A stretch of 64,000 nucleotides of DNA from CAVQZC01 sp963718315. GTDB lineage: Bacteria > Actinomycetota > Thermoleophilia > Gaiellales > JAICJC01. The translations under genes and the position numbers were made by a program. The notes below the pieces were generated by a model. That model was not told where the DNA came from. It saw only the letters and a list, made by a program, of their open reading frames with translations, and made no database searches. This document shows, piece by piece, positions 7,884-15,501 of this stretch (position 1 is its first letter; each line of letters begins with the position of its first letter). The DNA is taken from positions 620,001-684,000 of the forward strand of contig CAVQZC010000013.1 of NCBI GenBank assembly GCA_963718315.1, in the 5' to 3' direction.

Positions 7884-8483
7884 TCACGACGCAGTCTTGG
7901 GCGGGCCTGGGAGCAGGCGGTGGCCGTCCACGACTGCGGCAGCGATATCGACCAGCTTGCGGTTCGCGCTGCGGGCATGCGTACGAAGCATGTCAAAGGC
8001 ATCGTCCTCATCGACGCTGTGGCGCTCCATCAAGATACCCTTCGCACGTTCGATGATGGCTCGCCGGCCGAACGCGCCCTCCAGATTCTGGAACTCCGCG
8101 AACCGGCGCAGGACGATCTCGATCGAGTCCTGGAGCTGGGACCGGTCGGTATCGGTGATGTACGCGAAGACGCCGCGCCGCGCCGCCTCTCCGATGAACA
8201 CGTGGTCATCAGTCTCCAGCAGGGCGATCACCGGACAGGCCGCCTGGTGCACGATCTCCCCGATCAGTTCGAGCGCGTGGTCGCTGCTGTCTCCGAGCCC
8301 CACAAGGGCGACATCTGGGCGCTCGCGCCGCGTGACGCTCGCCACCTCGCCCACCTCGATCGACCGTGCGACGACTTCGTGGCCGAGACTGACGACCACG
8401 CCCGTCACGTAGTCGAGTCGATCGCTGCGCTCGTTCGCGATCAGGACACGAAGATGCTGATGCTCGGGTGTCTCGGCCATCAC
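7884..8483 (-). CDS. ANTAR-domain response regulator with degenerate receiver
   Basis: 199 residues: N-terminal receiver-like domain (about 10-125) and C-terminal ANTAR RNA-binding domain (about 135-190, FAEFQNLEGAFGRRAIIERAKGI, then MERHSVDEDDAFDMLRTHAR). ANTAR proteins bind paired-hexaloop RNA stems and prevent transcription termination. At the usual phospho-acceptor Asp the sequence reads PDVALVGLGDS, that is, Gly instead of Asp, so conventional phosphorylation looks impossible. It sits between two genes with structured leaders, which makes it a candidate regulator of them, though that is only positional inference. Confidence 0.85.
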   Translation of the reverse strand: MMAETPEHQHLRVLIANERSDRLDYVTGVVVSLGHEVVARSIEVGEVASVTRRERPDVALVGLGDSSDHALELIGEIVHQAACPVIALLETDDHVFIGEAARRGVFAYITDTDRSQLQDSIEIVLRRFAEFQNLEGAFGRRAIIERAKGILMERHSVDEDDAFDMLRTHARSANRKLVDIAAAVVDGHRLLPGPPKTAS

Positions 8484-8609
8484 TCCTCCGATTCAGGAAC
8501 GGGCTCCACCGAGCGGCCCGCGGCGAGCTGAACTCCGACTCGCACCGACGCCAGCGGGTTCGGCCGCGCAGGGACAGTCTACAAGCGCTTCGCACCCCAA
8601 TCAGGGTGG

Positions 8610-8730
8610 TACACTCGCCATACCGTTGACCCGAGACGTTCGGTCGACGGGAGGGCCTGACCCCAAAGCTTGGCCAGGTGGCCGCAGTCGACACGACGGA
8701 TGCGGCACTGACAGGCGATCGGAGGTCACG
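8610..8730 (+). promoter_or_regulatory. promoter and structured 5' leader B (paired with leader A at 6690)
   Basis: TACACT (8610-8615) is a -10-like element. The leader folds into CCGTTGACC (8623-8631) / GGTCGACGG (8642-8650); relative to leader A one C-G pair is a T-G pair, which keeps the helix. CTGACC (8657-8662) is conserved and can pair with the GGTCA of the ribosome site (8724-8728). GGCGATCGGAGGTCA (8714-8728) is identical to leader A. The first-hairpin-to-start distance is again 106 nt, while the loops and middle part differ. Interpreted as a second copy of an unrecognised cis-regulatory RNA. Confidence 0.55.
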
Positions 8731-9030
8731 ATGTTGCCCGTTCCCGTCAAGCGATCAGCGGCCGATCGGTCGCAGGCGGTCAGATCCTGCGTCGGGTACC
8801 TGGTCGACTCCCCCGACGGCCGGATCGGTACGGTCAGGGACATCCGGTACCGGCGGCGTGACCGAACCCAACCCGCGGCACTCGTCGTCGGGGCCGGGCA
8901 GAACGGAACGCGTCTGCTCGTCATCCCGCTCTCTCAGCTCACCGGCGTCAGCACGTCGGACCGGCGCGTCGTGCTGCGGGCTTCTCCTCGCATCATCACC
9001 GAAGTGGCACCACATTCAGCTTCCGTGTAA
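8731..9030 (+). CDS. PRC-barrel-like small protein behind leader B
   Basis: 99 residues. The segment CVGYLVDSPDGRIGTVRDIR followed by ALVVGAGQNGTRLLVIPLSQL resembles the PRC-barrel fold used in RNA-processing (RimM) and stress or photosynthetic proteins. The ATG follows GGAGGTCACG. It is convergent with the FUSC gene and preceded by leader B. Biological role unknown; the shared leader suggests co-regulation with the gene at 6809. Confidence 0.65.
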   Translation: MLPVPVKRSAADRSQAVRSCVGYLVDSPDGRIGTVRDIRYRRRDRTQPAALVVGAGQNGTRLLVIPLSQLTGVSTSDRRVVLRASPRIITEVAPHSASV

Positions 9031-9065
9031 GGCACGCATACCGATGCAGACGCCGCCGTGGGGGA

Positions 9066-11225
9066 CTATCCCTCCAGTCGGCTCGGCGCGACATGTGCAC
9101 GCTCGCCGAGGTGGGCCTCGAGCCGCCAGAGGTTGTCGAGGTGCTGGCTCGTCCACAGCAGGACGAGCGCGCCGCGGGCGGCCCTGTCGTCGCCTGTTCG
9201 CACGGCGTCACGCACGCACTCGAGCAGGCGGCTTCGGCCCTCGTCGTCGCGGATGTGAGGCGGCGGCACAGAAGCCCGGTTCACGATCGCGTACCCGAGC
9301 GCGACGTACCACGCCTGCAGCGCGTGCAGCTCGCGATCGAGGTTCCTCCCGCAGCGCTCGAGCCGGGCCGTGGGATCCGCCATCTGTCCGAGCGCGGCGA
9401 GCGACTGCGCAGCCCGGCGGACACGCGATGCACCGCCGACGAACGCAGCGACCTCCTCGACCTTCAGATCGCTGGCGGAGCGCTCGCTGAGATACTGGCG
9501 GAAGGCGTCGTCGAGCAGGTGCGAGGCCGTGTCCGCCGCCCGAGCCGCGCGGGCGGCCTCAGCGGCCGGCGCTCCGTCGGTCGACTCGCGCGCGGTGGCC
9601 ACGACGTACTCCGACGCACGCCCGAACGCCAGCGAAAGGTGGTTTCGTAGGAGCGCAGCTGCACCGCGCGGCCAGAACAGCACCCCGACCCCGAGGCTGA
9701 TGGCGAACCCGATAGCCACGTCCTCGACACGCACGAGGCCGACGCTCCAGCCGACCGGCGCGATCAGGTTGAAGAGGATGAACAGGACGACCGTGAACCC
9801 CGCCTGGCCGGCGGCGAAGGAGATCCCACGTGGTGCGTAGGCAGCGATCAGCACCGCGACCGGCAGCACCGCCCACAGCACGGCCTCGTGCGTGCCGATG
9901 GCGATCACCAGCAGCGCTCCCAGCAGGATCCCGGCGCCGGTCCCGGCCAGCGCGCTGAGCACCGACCATCCGGTGGCCAGCGCGTTGGACCGAAGCACGG
10001 AGAGCGTCCCCAGCACCACCCAGAAGCCGTGCTGAAGGCCGGCCCGCTGGGCGATGAACACGGCGACCGCGAGTCCCACCGCGCCACGGACGCTGTTCCG
10101 GAACCAGACGGAGCCAAGGGCGGTGTGCTCGGCCGCAAGTCGCTCGGTCGCCTCGAGCCTCCCGGCAACGGTCCCGGGCTGGGCGACGTCGCTCTCAACG
10201 AGCTCCGGCGCGTCCGCGCCTGTCGCAAGCAGCGCATACCCGCCCACCTGGCGGGCGGCATACGACGCCGCCCGGATGCGGAACGGCGGCCCGAGCACCG
10301 CCATCAGCGCCTCATCGTTGGCATCACTGGGAAGCTCGAGCAGCCGTTGCACCACCGCCTGGGCCACGGCCTCCCGGGCCGCGTCGAGGCGCTGGAAGTC
10401 GGGCCGCTCGTCGGCGCCGTCAAGCCGTTGCGCACTCGCCCGCAGCACCGCCGCCGTCGCCGACATCACCTCCGCGTCCGGTTCGCCATCGGGCGCGAGG
10501 GCAGCGGACGTCACATCCGGCCCGAGGAACGACAACAGCCAATCGAGCTCATCCGGGAGCGCCGCCAGCGCCGCGGTGCGCCCGATCGACCCGGTCGGAC
10601 GATGCTGGGCGCCCAGCGAGCGACGGCCGAGACGGTCGACGGCGTCGCGCGCGAGCCGGTGGTGCTGATCGCCGCCGTCCGGTGCGTCGGCCGCCTCCGC
10701 GACCGCGCGCAGAGCACCGGCGGCATCGCGCTGCAGGTCGTCGCGGCGGCCCGCCGGCCACAGCAGCATGACGGCGCTGATTCCCACTCCGGCAGCCAGC
10801 GCCCAGCCCTCGAGACGGTCGGGGATGGCCGAGTTCGGCGCCGCGATCGTCACGGGCAGGACGAACGTCACCAGGACCCCGGTCGAGACCGCCGCGACGT
10901 AGCCGTTGATCACGCCCGACATGAGCACGCAGAACCCGACCACCGCCGTCGCGGCGGCGGCGACCCACGCATCGCGCGAGCAGACCGTCCCCAGCGTGAT
11001 CAGAACCGCTCCCGTCGCCGCCAGCGCGAGGTAGGTGAGCAACCGCGGCAGCGGCGGCGCCTCCACGTCGACCAGCACCAGGATCGCGAACGATCCGAAC
11101 GCCGCAAAGATCGACGTCTGCGGCTGCCCGATCACCGTATCCGCAAATGCGAACACCGACGGCATGACGATCGCGGCCCGGGCGGCCTTCTTCAGCGCGG
11201 CCATGTCCAGCACGCCCGCGATCAT
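9066..11225 (-). CDS. FUSC-family (aromatic acid exporter-like) membrane protein
   Basis: About 719 residues with the two-block FUSC layout: an N-terminal bundle of about six helices (AALKKAARAAIVMPSVFAF onward), a long soluble domain (about 180-390), and a second bundle beginning FRNSVRGAVGLAVAVFIA with the motif HGFWVVLGTLSVLRSNA, then a soluble C-terminus. Such proteins are inner-membrane exporters related to AaeB/YccS. The start at 11225 is chosen because the first transmembrane block follows directly; an upstream in-frame start at 11282 would add 19 basic, low-complexity residues. Single-gene unit convergent with the PRC-barrel-like gene. Confidence 0.85.
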   Translation of the reverse strand: MIAGVLDMAALKKAARAAIVMPSVFAFADTVIGQPQTSIFAAFGSFAILVLVDVEAPPLPRLLTYLALAATGAVLITLGTVCSRDAWVAAAATAVVGFCVLMSGVINGYVAAVSTGVLVTFVLPVTIAAPNSAIPDRLEGWALAAGVGISAVMLLWPAGRRDDLQRDAAGALRAVAEAADAPDGGDQHHRLARDAVDRLGRRSLGAQHRPTGSIGRTAALAALPDELDWLLSFLGPDVTSAALAPDGEPDAEVMSATAAVLRASAQRLDGADERPDFQRLDAAREAVAQAVVQRLLELPSDANDEALMAVLGPPFRIRAASYAARQVGGYALLATGADAPELVESDVAQPGTVAGRLEATERLAAEHTALGSVWFRNSVRGAVGLAVAVFIAQRAGLQHGFWVVLGTLSVLRSNALATGWSVLSALAGTGAGILLGALLVIAIGTHEAVLWAVLPVAVLIAAYAPRGISFAAGQAGFTVVLFILFNLIAPVGWSVGLVRVEDVAIGFAISLGVGVLFWPRGAAALLRNHLSLAFGRASEYVVATARESTDGAPAAEAARAARAADTASHLLDDAFRQYLSERSASDLKVEEVAAFVGGASRVRRAAQSLAALGQMADPTARLERCGRNLDRELHALQAWYVALGYAIVNRASVPPPHIRDDEGRSRLLECVRDAVRTGDDRAARGALVLLWTSQHLDNLWRLEAHLGERAHVAPSRLEG

Positions 11226-11362
11226 ACGAGGTTGCCGGCGAAGGCTTGGTCCGGCCGCGGGCCGACTTCGGCTGCCGCGCAACTGGGACTGACGTCACCC
11301 GCCGGGATCTAGATAGGCGTGTTGTGGACGATCACCGGGCGACGCTGACGGCGTCGTCCCGC

Positions 11363-12214
11363 TCAGCGGGGCGCGGCAGGCGCCAGCCGCGCGAGCACCT
11401 CGGCGAGCACCGTTTGGGCTGCCGCCTGCTCGGGCGTGTCGGAGCCGGCGGGCGATCGTGAGATCTGCTCGTAGGCGACGGCCATCGCCTCGAACACGTC
11501 CGGCGGCAGGCCGGCTCCGCCCTGGGTCGCCGAGATCTCGCGCATCTCCGCCACGTAGCGGTGGGCCTTGGACGCAGACGACGCCAGGTACCGCTCGATG
11601 CCCTCCATCAGCTCCGGGAACGACCTCTCCAGGTCGTCGCGCACCGCGTCCAGCACGCCGTTGCGCTCCGCGGTGACGAGGGCGTGGACGAGGATCAGCG
11701 CCGTGCCCTTGTAGACGGAGGCCGTGCACATCTTCACGGTGGACGCCGCACCTACCTGGTCGCTGACCACGCGGACATCCACGCCGTCGAATCCCAGGGC
11801 CGCCACCTCGTGGGCTCGAGGGCCGGACAGGTAGATCCGCGTGGTACCGGGCTGCCACGGCGGCGGACCCGAGATCGACCCGTCGACCAGCTCGGTGCCT
11901 GACCCGGCAACGGTGTCTGAGACGAGGTCGATCGTCATCGGCGAGACGGCGTTCAGATCCACCAGCAACGGCGTCCCCGCCAGCGCGTCGGCGACCGCCG
12001 TCGCCTCGCCCGGCGGCACGACCGAGAGCACGATGTCGCTGACCGCCGTCACGGCCGCCAGGTCGTCGAGCAGCTCGAACGGCGCCCGTGCCGCCAGCTC
12101 ACGCGTGCGCACGGAGCGGCCGGCCAGCGTCGTCACCACCCGGTGCCCGCTCCGTGCCAGGGATGCACCCAGGGCGCTCCCCATCGCGCCTGGGCTGACC
12201 ACGCCGATCACCAT
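11363..12214 (-). CDS. NAD(P)-binding beta-hydroxyacid dehydrogenase-like protein with DUF1932
   Basis: 283 residues. Rossmann N-terminus with IGVVSPGAMGSALGASLA as the dinucleotide-binding loop, then SVVPPGEA and LVDLNAVSP typical of 6-phosphogluconate/3-hydroxyisobutyrate dehydrogenase-like proteins, and a helical DUF1932 C-terminal domain (KMCTASVYKGTALILVHAL onward). Substrate unknown. It runs divergently from the SPFH operon; the 127-bp gap holds an 8-bp inverted repeat nearer the SPFH gene. Confidence 0.85.
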   Translation of the reverse strand: MVIGVVSPGAMGSALGASLARSGHRVVTTLAGRSVRTRELAARAPFELLDDLAAVTAVSDIVLSVVPPGEATAVADALAGTPLLVDLNAVSPMTIDLVSDTVAGSGTELVDGSISGPPPWQPGTTRIYLSGPRAHEVAALGFDGVDVRVVSDQVGAASTVKMCTASVYKGTALILVHALVTAERNGVLDAVRDDLERSFPELMEGIERYLASSASKAHRYVAEMREISATQGGAGLPPDVFEAMAVAYEQISRSPAGSDTPEQAAAQTVLAEVLARLAPAAPR

Positions 12215-12291
12215 GCGGGGTAGCTTGCCAGACAGCAGACTGTGTCCTCGCTTTCACCTTCCGCGCGACGCACTTGCGCATCTCCGACAAA

Positions 12292-12312
12292 CTGATATCT
12301 TTGTGATATCAG
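12292..12312. promoter_or_regulatory. inverted repeat, probable operator of the SPFH/RHH operon
   Basis: Perfect inverted repeat CTGATATC-TTTGT-GATATCAG, AT-rich against its surroundings, 30 bases before the SPFH start. The operon encodes a ribbon-helix-helix protein, a family that usually binds short inverted repeats and often controls its own operon, so autoregulation is a reasonable guess. Confidence 0.5.
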
Positions 12313-12341
12313 ATTATCGAGGATCGAGTGGAGGTGGGGTC

Positions 12342-13259
12342 ATGAACGAGTCCGTCCACCCACAGGGCGAGCAGGCTGCGGCGCCGGTCGGCGCGCCCAG
12401 CACCCGCGTTGTGATCGAGGAGCGGCAGGCCTGGTCTTTGAACGGCTGGTTCGGCGTTCTGATCGCGCTGTTGTGCATCGGTGGCGTGTGGTGGCTCGTC
12501 GATCACGGGCACAGCTACGTCGCGATCGTGCCAGGCGTCGTCGCCATCGTGATCCTGACGTCGCTCGTCATCGTGCAGCCCGGCCAGACCAGGGTCGTCC
12601 GCTTCTTCGGCAACTACGTCGGCACCGTGCGCCGCACCGGCCTGACGTGGATCGTGCCGCTCGCCGATCGCCGTAACGTCAGCATCCGTGTGCGGAACTT
12701 CGAGACCAACCATCTCAAGGTCAACGACGCCGACGGCAATCCGGTCGACATCGCCGCGATCGTCGTCTGGCAGGTGGCCGACACCTCGCGCGCGCTGTAC
12801 GCCGTCGATGACTACGTCGCGTTCGTGCAGGTGCAGGCCGAATCGGCCCTGCGGCACGTCGCGACGACCCATCCGTACGACGACGCGGGCGCCGGCGGCG
12901 AGTCGCTGCGCGGCACCACCGACCAGGTCGCCGACGAGCTCGCCACCGAGGTCGCGCGGCGCGTCTCGATCGCCGGTGTGGCCATCGTCGAGGTGCGGAT
13001 CAGCCACCTCGCCTACGCCGCCGAGATCGCCCAGGCGATGCTGCGACGCCAGCAGGCCAACGCTGTCGTCGCCGCGCGATCGCGGATCGTCGACGGAGCC
13101 GTCGGCATGGTCGAGATGGCCCTCGAACGGCTCAGCGAGCGCGGCATCGTCGAGCTCGACGAGGAGCGCAAGGCGGCGATGGCCAGCAACCTGATGGTCG
13201 TGCTCTGCGGCGACCAGCCTGCCTCTCCGATCGTCAACACCGGCTCGCTCTACTCCTAG
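12342..13259 (+). CDS. SPFH / band 7 domain membrane protein
   Basis: 305 residues. Two N-terminal membrane segments (about 36-57 and 61-78) followed by an SPFH domain starting VQPGQTRVVRFFGNYVGTVR, with IVVWQVADTSRALYAVDDY and EIAQAMLRRQQANAVVAAR. SPFH proteins (stomatin, flotillin, HflK/C) form membrane ring assemblies that organise lipids or proteases. The ATG follows GGAGGTGGGGTC. Six bases separate its stop from the ribbon-helix-helix gene; this SPFH/RHH pairing recurs in actinobacteria as I know them. Good match over the full length. Confidence 0.9.
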   Translation: MNESVHPQGEQAAAPVGAPSTRVVIEERQAWSLNGWFGVLIALLCIGGVWWLVDHGHSYVAIVPGVVAIVILTSLVIVQPGQTRVVRFFGNYVGTVRRTGLTWIVPLADRRNVSIRVRNFETNHLKVNDADGNPVDIAAIVVWQVADTSRALYAVDDYVAFVQVQAESALRHVATTHPYDDAGAGGESLRGTTDQVADELATEVARRVSIAGVAIVEVRISHLAYAAEIAQAMLRRQQANAVVAARSRIVDGAVGMVEMALERLSERGIVELDEERKAAMASNLMVVLCGDQPASPIVNTGSLYS

Positions 13260-13265
13260 AGAGCC

Positions 13266-13460
13266 GTGCCCGAGCGCAAGCAACTCCTGCTGCGGATGGA
13301 CCCCGCGGTCCACGACGCTCTTGCCAGGTGGGCCGCGGATGAGTTCCGGAGCCTGAACGCGCAGATCGAGATGCTGCTGCGCCGGGAGCTGGAGAGCGCC
13401 GGGCGGATGCCCAAGCAAGCCCGCCCCCTACCCCGGCGCGGGCGACCACCGGCCGCCTGA
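13266..13460 (+). CDS. Arc-type ribbon-helix-helix DNA-binding protein
   Basis: 64 residues, GTG start 6 bases after the SPFH stop. The core KQLLLRMDPAVHDALARWAA and FRSLNAQIEMLLRRELE give the strand-helix-helix pattern of Arc/MetJ repressors, with LLLRMD as the DNA-contacting strand; the tail is Pro/Arg-rich. Likely represses its own operon through the inverted repeat at 12292. It is not an obvious toxin-antitoxin antidote, because its partner is an SPFH protein rather than a toxin. Confidence 0.8.
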   Translation: MPERKQLLLRMDPAVHDALARWAADEFRSLNAQIEMLLRRELESAGRMPKQARPLPRRGRPPAA

Positions 13461-13506
13461 CACGGTCACAGGTTCGGCCGCGGGGCCTTGGGGGAAGAGG
13501 ACGCGG

Positions 13507-14367
13507 ATGAGCTCAATCGACTGGCAGGCAATCCTTCGCATCCTGGGCGCGGTTGTCGCTGTATGGGTGGTTTCGCGGCTGTCGCACCTCCCCGTTCGGT
13601 GGGTGCTGGCCCGCCACGACCGGCGCGCGTCCGCCGACCCGCTCGACACCGCCGTTCTCACCGACCTCAAGCGACGGGAGACAATCGCGACGCTGCTCCA
13701 GACCAGCGTTCGCTATGTGGCCGTGGTCGTCGCCGGCCTGTACATCGCGGCGCAGGTCACGACCGGCACCGCGGTGACGGCGATCGCCGGCGCCTCGCTG
13801 CTCGTCCTGATCGTCGGGTTCGCCGCCCAGCGGTTCCTGACCGACGTCCTCACCGGGGCGGTGATGCTGTTCGAGGGTTGGTTCTCGGTCGGCGACACCA
13901 TCACGGTGGAGCCGTGGAAGCTGGAGGGCGTGGTCGAGGAGGTCGCGCTACGGGCCACGACCATCCGCTCTCCGTCCGGCGAACAGCTCCGAGTCCACAA
14001 CTCGCAGGTGCTGGCGGTGCGCGTGATCCCCCGCGGCGTCCGCGAGCTCGCCGTCGAGCTGTTCTGCACGGACGAGGACAAGGGACGCGAGCTGCTGGAC
14101 GCGGCCGCGAAGATCATGCCGGTCGGCCCGCTGCAGCTGATTCGCCCGCCCCACCTGGTGGCGGTCGACCAGCTCGGCGACCAGCTCTACCGGCTCCGCG
14201 CACAGGCGGCTGCGGCGGCCGGAAGCGAGTGGGTGGTGCGGGACTTCCTGCCCGGCGTGATCAAGGAGATGGCCCCCGAAGGCCTGATCGTCCACGGCCC
14301 GGTCGTCCTGGAGGCAAGCGGGGCGGCCGAGAATCGGTACGCCCGGTCGCTCGGCCTGCCCCGCTAA
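13507..14367 (+). CDS. MscS-family mechanosensitive channel
   Basis: 286 residues. Three membrane segments (about 10-27, 72-95, 96-120), with the pore-lining region reading AIAGASLLVLIVGFAAQRFL and the following beta domain motif FEGWFSVGDTITVEPWKLEG, VVEEVALRATTIRS and VHNSQVL, all characteristic of the small-conductance channel family. It would release solutes on osmotic downshock. Ribosome site GGGGGAAGAGG is 8-15 bases upstream. Followed by a hairpin shared with the convergent DUF6458 gene. Confidence 0.9.
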   Translation: MSSIDWQAILRILGAVVAVWVVSRLSHLPVRWVLARHDRRASADPLDTAVLTDLKRRETIATLLQTSVRYVAVVVAGLYIAAQVTTGTAVTAIAGASLLVLIVGFAAQRFLTDVLTGAVMLFEGWFSVGDTITVEPWKLEGVVEEVALRATTIRSPSGEQLRVHNSQVLAVRVIPRGVRELAVELFCTDEDKGRELLDAAAKIMPVGPLQLIRPPHLVAVDQLGDQLYRLRAQAAAAAGSEWVVRDFLPGVIKEMAPEGLIVHGPVVLEASGAAENRYARSLGLPR

Positions 14368-14379
14368 CGGCAACGGGTC

Positions 14380-14401
14380 GGGTGGCAATCGCGAGCCACC
14401 C
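14380..14401. terminator. bidirectional hairpin between convergent genes
   Basis: GGGTGGC (14380-14386) and GCCACCC (14395-14401) with an 8-nt loop, between the stops at 14367 (+) and 14411 (-). Confidence 0.5.
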
Positions 14402-14410
14402 ACCGACGTG

Positions 14411-14629
14411 CTAGTCGGCCGGGGGTCGATCGACGATCATCGTCGTCCCCGTGCGGCGCGATGACGTGCCGACCCAGATCAGGGACACGATCAGGCCGAC
14501 CACGCCGACCACCATCAGGATGTCCCCGACCAGCTTCCAGTTCACCGAGTTGGCATGCCACTGAATCGTCGTTGCCCACCGCAGAATGGCGCCGACGGCG
14601 ATGAGCAGGATTGAGGTTCCTACGCGCAT
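14411..14629 (-). CDS. DUF6458-type two-span membrane protein
   Basis: 72 residues: GTSILLIAVGAILRWA as first span, then WKLVGDILMVVGVVGLIVSL as second span and a short charged tail. This matches the small actinobacterial DUF6458 family, function unknown. AAGGGGTGG precedes the ATG. A SigB-like promoter (GTTG, 15 nt, GGGTAC) lies upstream at 14659-14683, consistent with general-stress induction by the neighbouring sigma factors. Confidence 0.8.
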   Translation of the reverse strand: MRVGTSILLIAVGAILRWATTIQWHANSVNWKLVGDILMVVGVVGLIVSLIWVGTSSRRTGTTMIVDRPPAD

Positions 14630-14658
14630 ATATCAACCACCCCTTTCGTACGAACGGA

Positions 14659-14683
14659 GTACCCCGAAGGCGTTGCCTGCAAC
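14659..14683 (-). promoter_or_regulatory. candidate SigB-type promoter of the DUF6458 gene
   Basis: On the minus strand: GTTG (14683-14680), 15-nt spacer, GGGTAC (14664-14659). It matches the actinobacterial SigB pattern GNTT-N14-16-GGGTAY in all but one -35 position, and lies 30 bases before the start codon. Confidence 0.45.
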
Positions 14684-14690
14684 CGTGGCG

Positions 14691-15434
14691 TCAGGCGACG
14701 GAGTCGAGCACTTCGTGCAGGTCGTCGATCGCGCCGCGAAGCAGGCGGGAGACGTGCATCTGGCTGATATCCATCTTGTCGGCGATCTCGGACTGGGTCA
14801 GGTCCTCGAAGAAGCGCATGGACAGCATGGTGCGCTCACGACGCGGTAGGTGCGCAATCGCGCGTGAGAGCTGGTCGCGGTCGTCCACGCCGGCATATCC
14901 GGGATCCTCGTCGGCAAGCCGAGCATCGCCGCGCTCGCTGCCATCGGCGCCGAGAACGTCGTCGTCGAGCGTCTCGGTGCGATAGGCGCGATGGGCGACC
15001 AGAGCCTCGGCGATCGAGTCCTCGCTGTGGCCGAGATGGCCGGCCAGCTCAGCGGTGGTCGGCGTCCGCCCCAGCCGATGGGCGAGCCCGTCGCTCGACT
15101 TGGCGACGCTGCGGCTCAGCTCCTGCAGGGCACGGGGGACGCGGACGGCCCAACCACGATCGCGGAAGAGGTGCATGATCTCGCCCTCGATCATCCGCGC
15201 CGCATAGCGCTCGAGCGGCACCCCGCGCGACGGCTGGTAGCGGTCGACGGCGTTGATCAGGCCCAGATAGCCGCTCTGCAGGATGTCGTCGAAGTCCAGG
15301 CCACGACCGGCGTAGCGGCGGGCGATCGCCCGCGCCAGCCCGGTGTGCCGGACGATCAGTGCGTCACGCGCGCCCTGATCGGCGTGCCGCGCCTGGGTAA
15401 TGAGCTCAACATCGGTGTGATGGGAATGTTCCAT
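14691..15434 (-). CDS. SigB/SigF-type RNA polymerase sigma factor, module A
   Basis: 247 residues, the usual length of the stress and sporulation sigma group. Seen: region 2 (LDFDDILQSGYLGLINAVDRY, then RMIEGEIMHLFRDRGWAVRVPR), region 3 (LGRTPTTAELAGHLG), region 4 with the helix-turn-helix LTQSEIADKMDISQMHVSRLL. Directs polymerase to stress promoters and should be held inactive by an RsbW-type anti-sigma. A half-size RsbW-like gene precedes it by 67 bases on the same strand, and a full RsbW-like gene lies divergently beyond. A paralogous module follows at 16231-17737. Confidence 0.92.
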   Translation of the reverse strand: MEHSHHTDVELITQARHADQGARDALIVRHTGLARAIARRYAGRGLDFDDILQSGYLGLINAVDRYQPSRGVPLERYAARMIEGEIMHLFRDRGWAVRVPRALQELSRSVAKSSDGLAHRLGRTPTTAELAGHLGHSEDSIAEALVAHRAYRTETLDDDVLGADGSERGDARLADEDPGYAGVDDRDQLSRAIAHLPRRERTMLSMRFFEDLTQSEIADKMDISQMHVSRLLRGAIDDLHEVLDSVA

Positions 15435-15501
15435 ATGTACTGGCCCTCCGTCGGTTGCACTCCCTATGTGTGCAGCCGACGGCCAGGTGAAACATCCGCA
15501 A

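Noticed and set aside
9888..11312. Long open frame on the plus strand opposite the FUSC gene
   Set aside because: Arg/Gly/His-rich low-complexity translation typical of antisense frames at high GC; the FUSC reading has clear membrane helices and family motifs.
13266..13460. Ribbon-helix-helix gene as the antitoxin of a toxin-antitoxin pair
   Set aside because: Neither neighbour resembles a toxin; the upstream partner is an SPFH protein and the downstream gene is a mechanosensitive channel.
15435..15501. SigB-type promoter in front of sigma gene A
   Set aside because: The GTTT present lies about 25 bases from the nearest GGG triplet, which does not fit the spacing.
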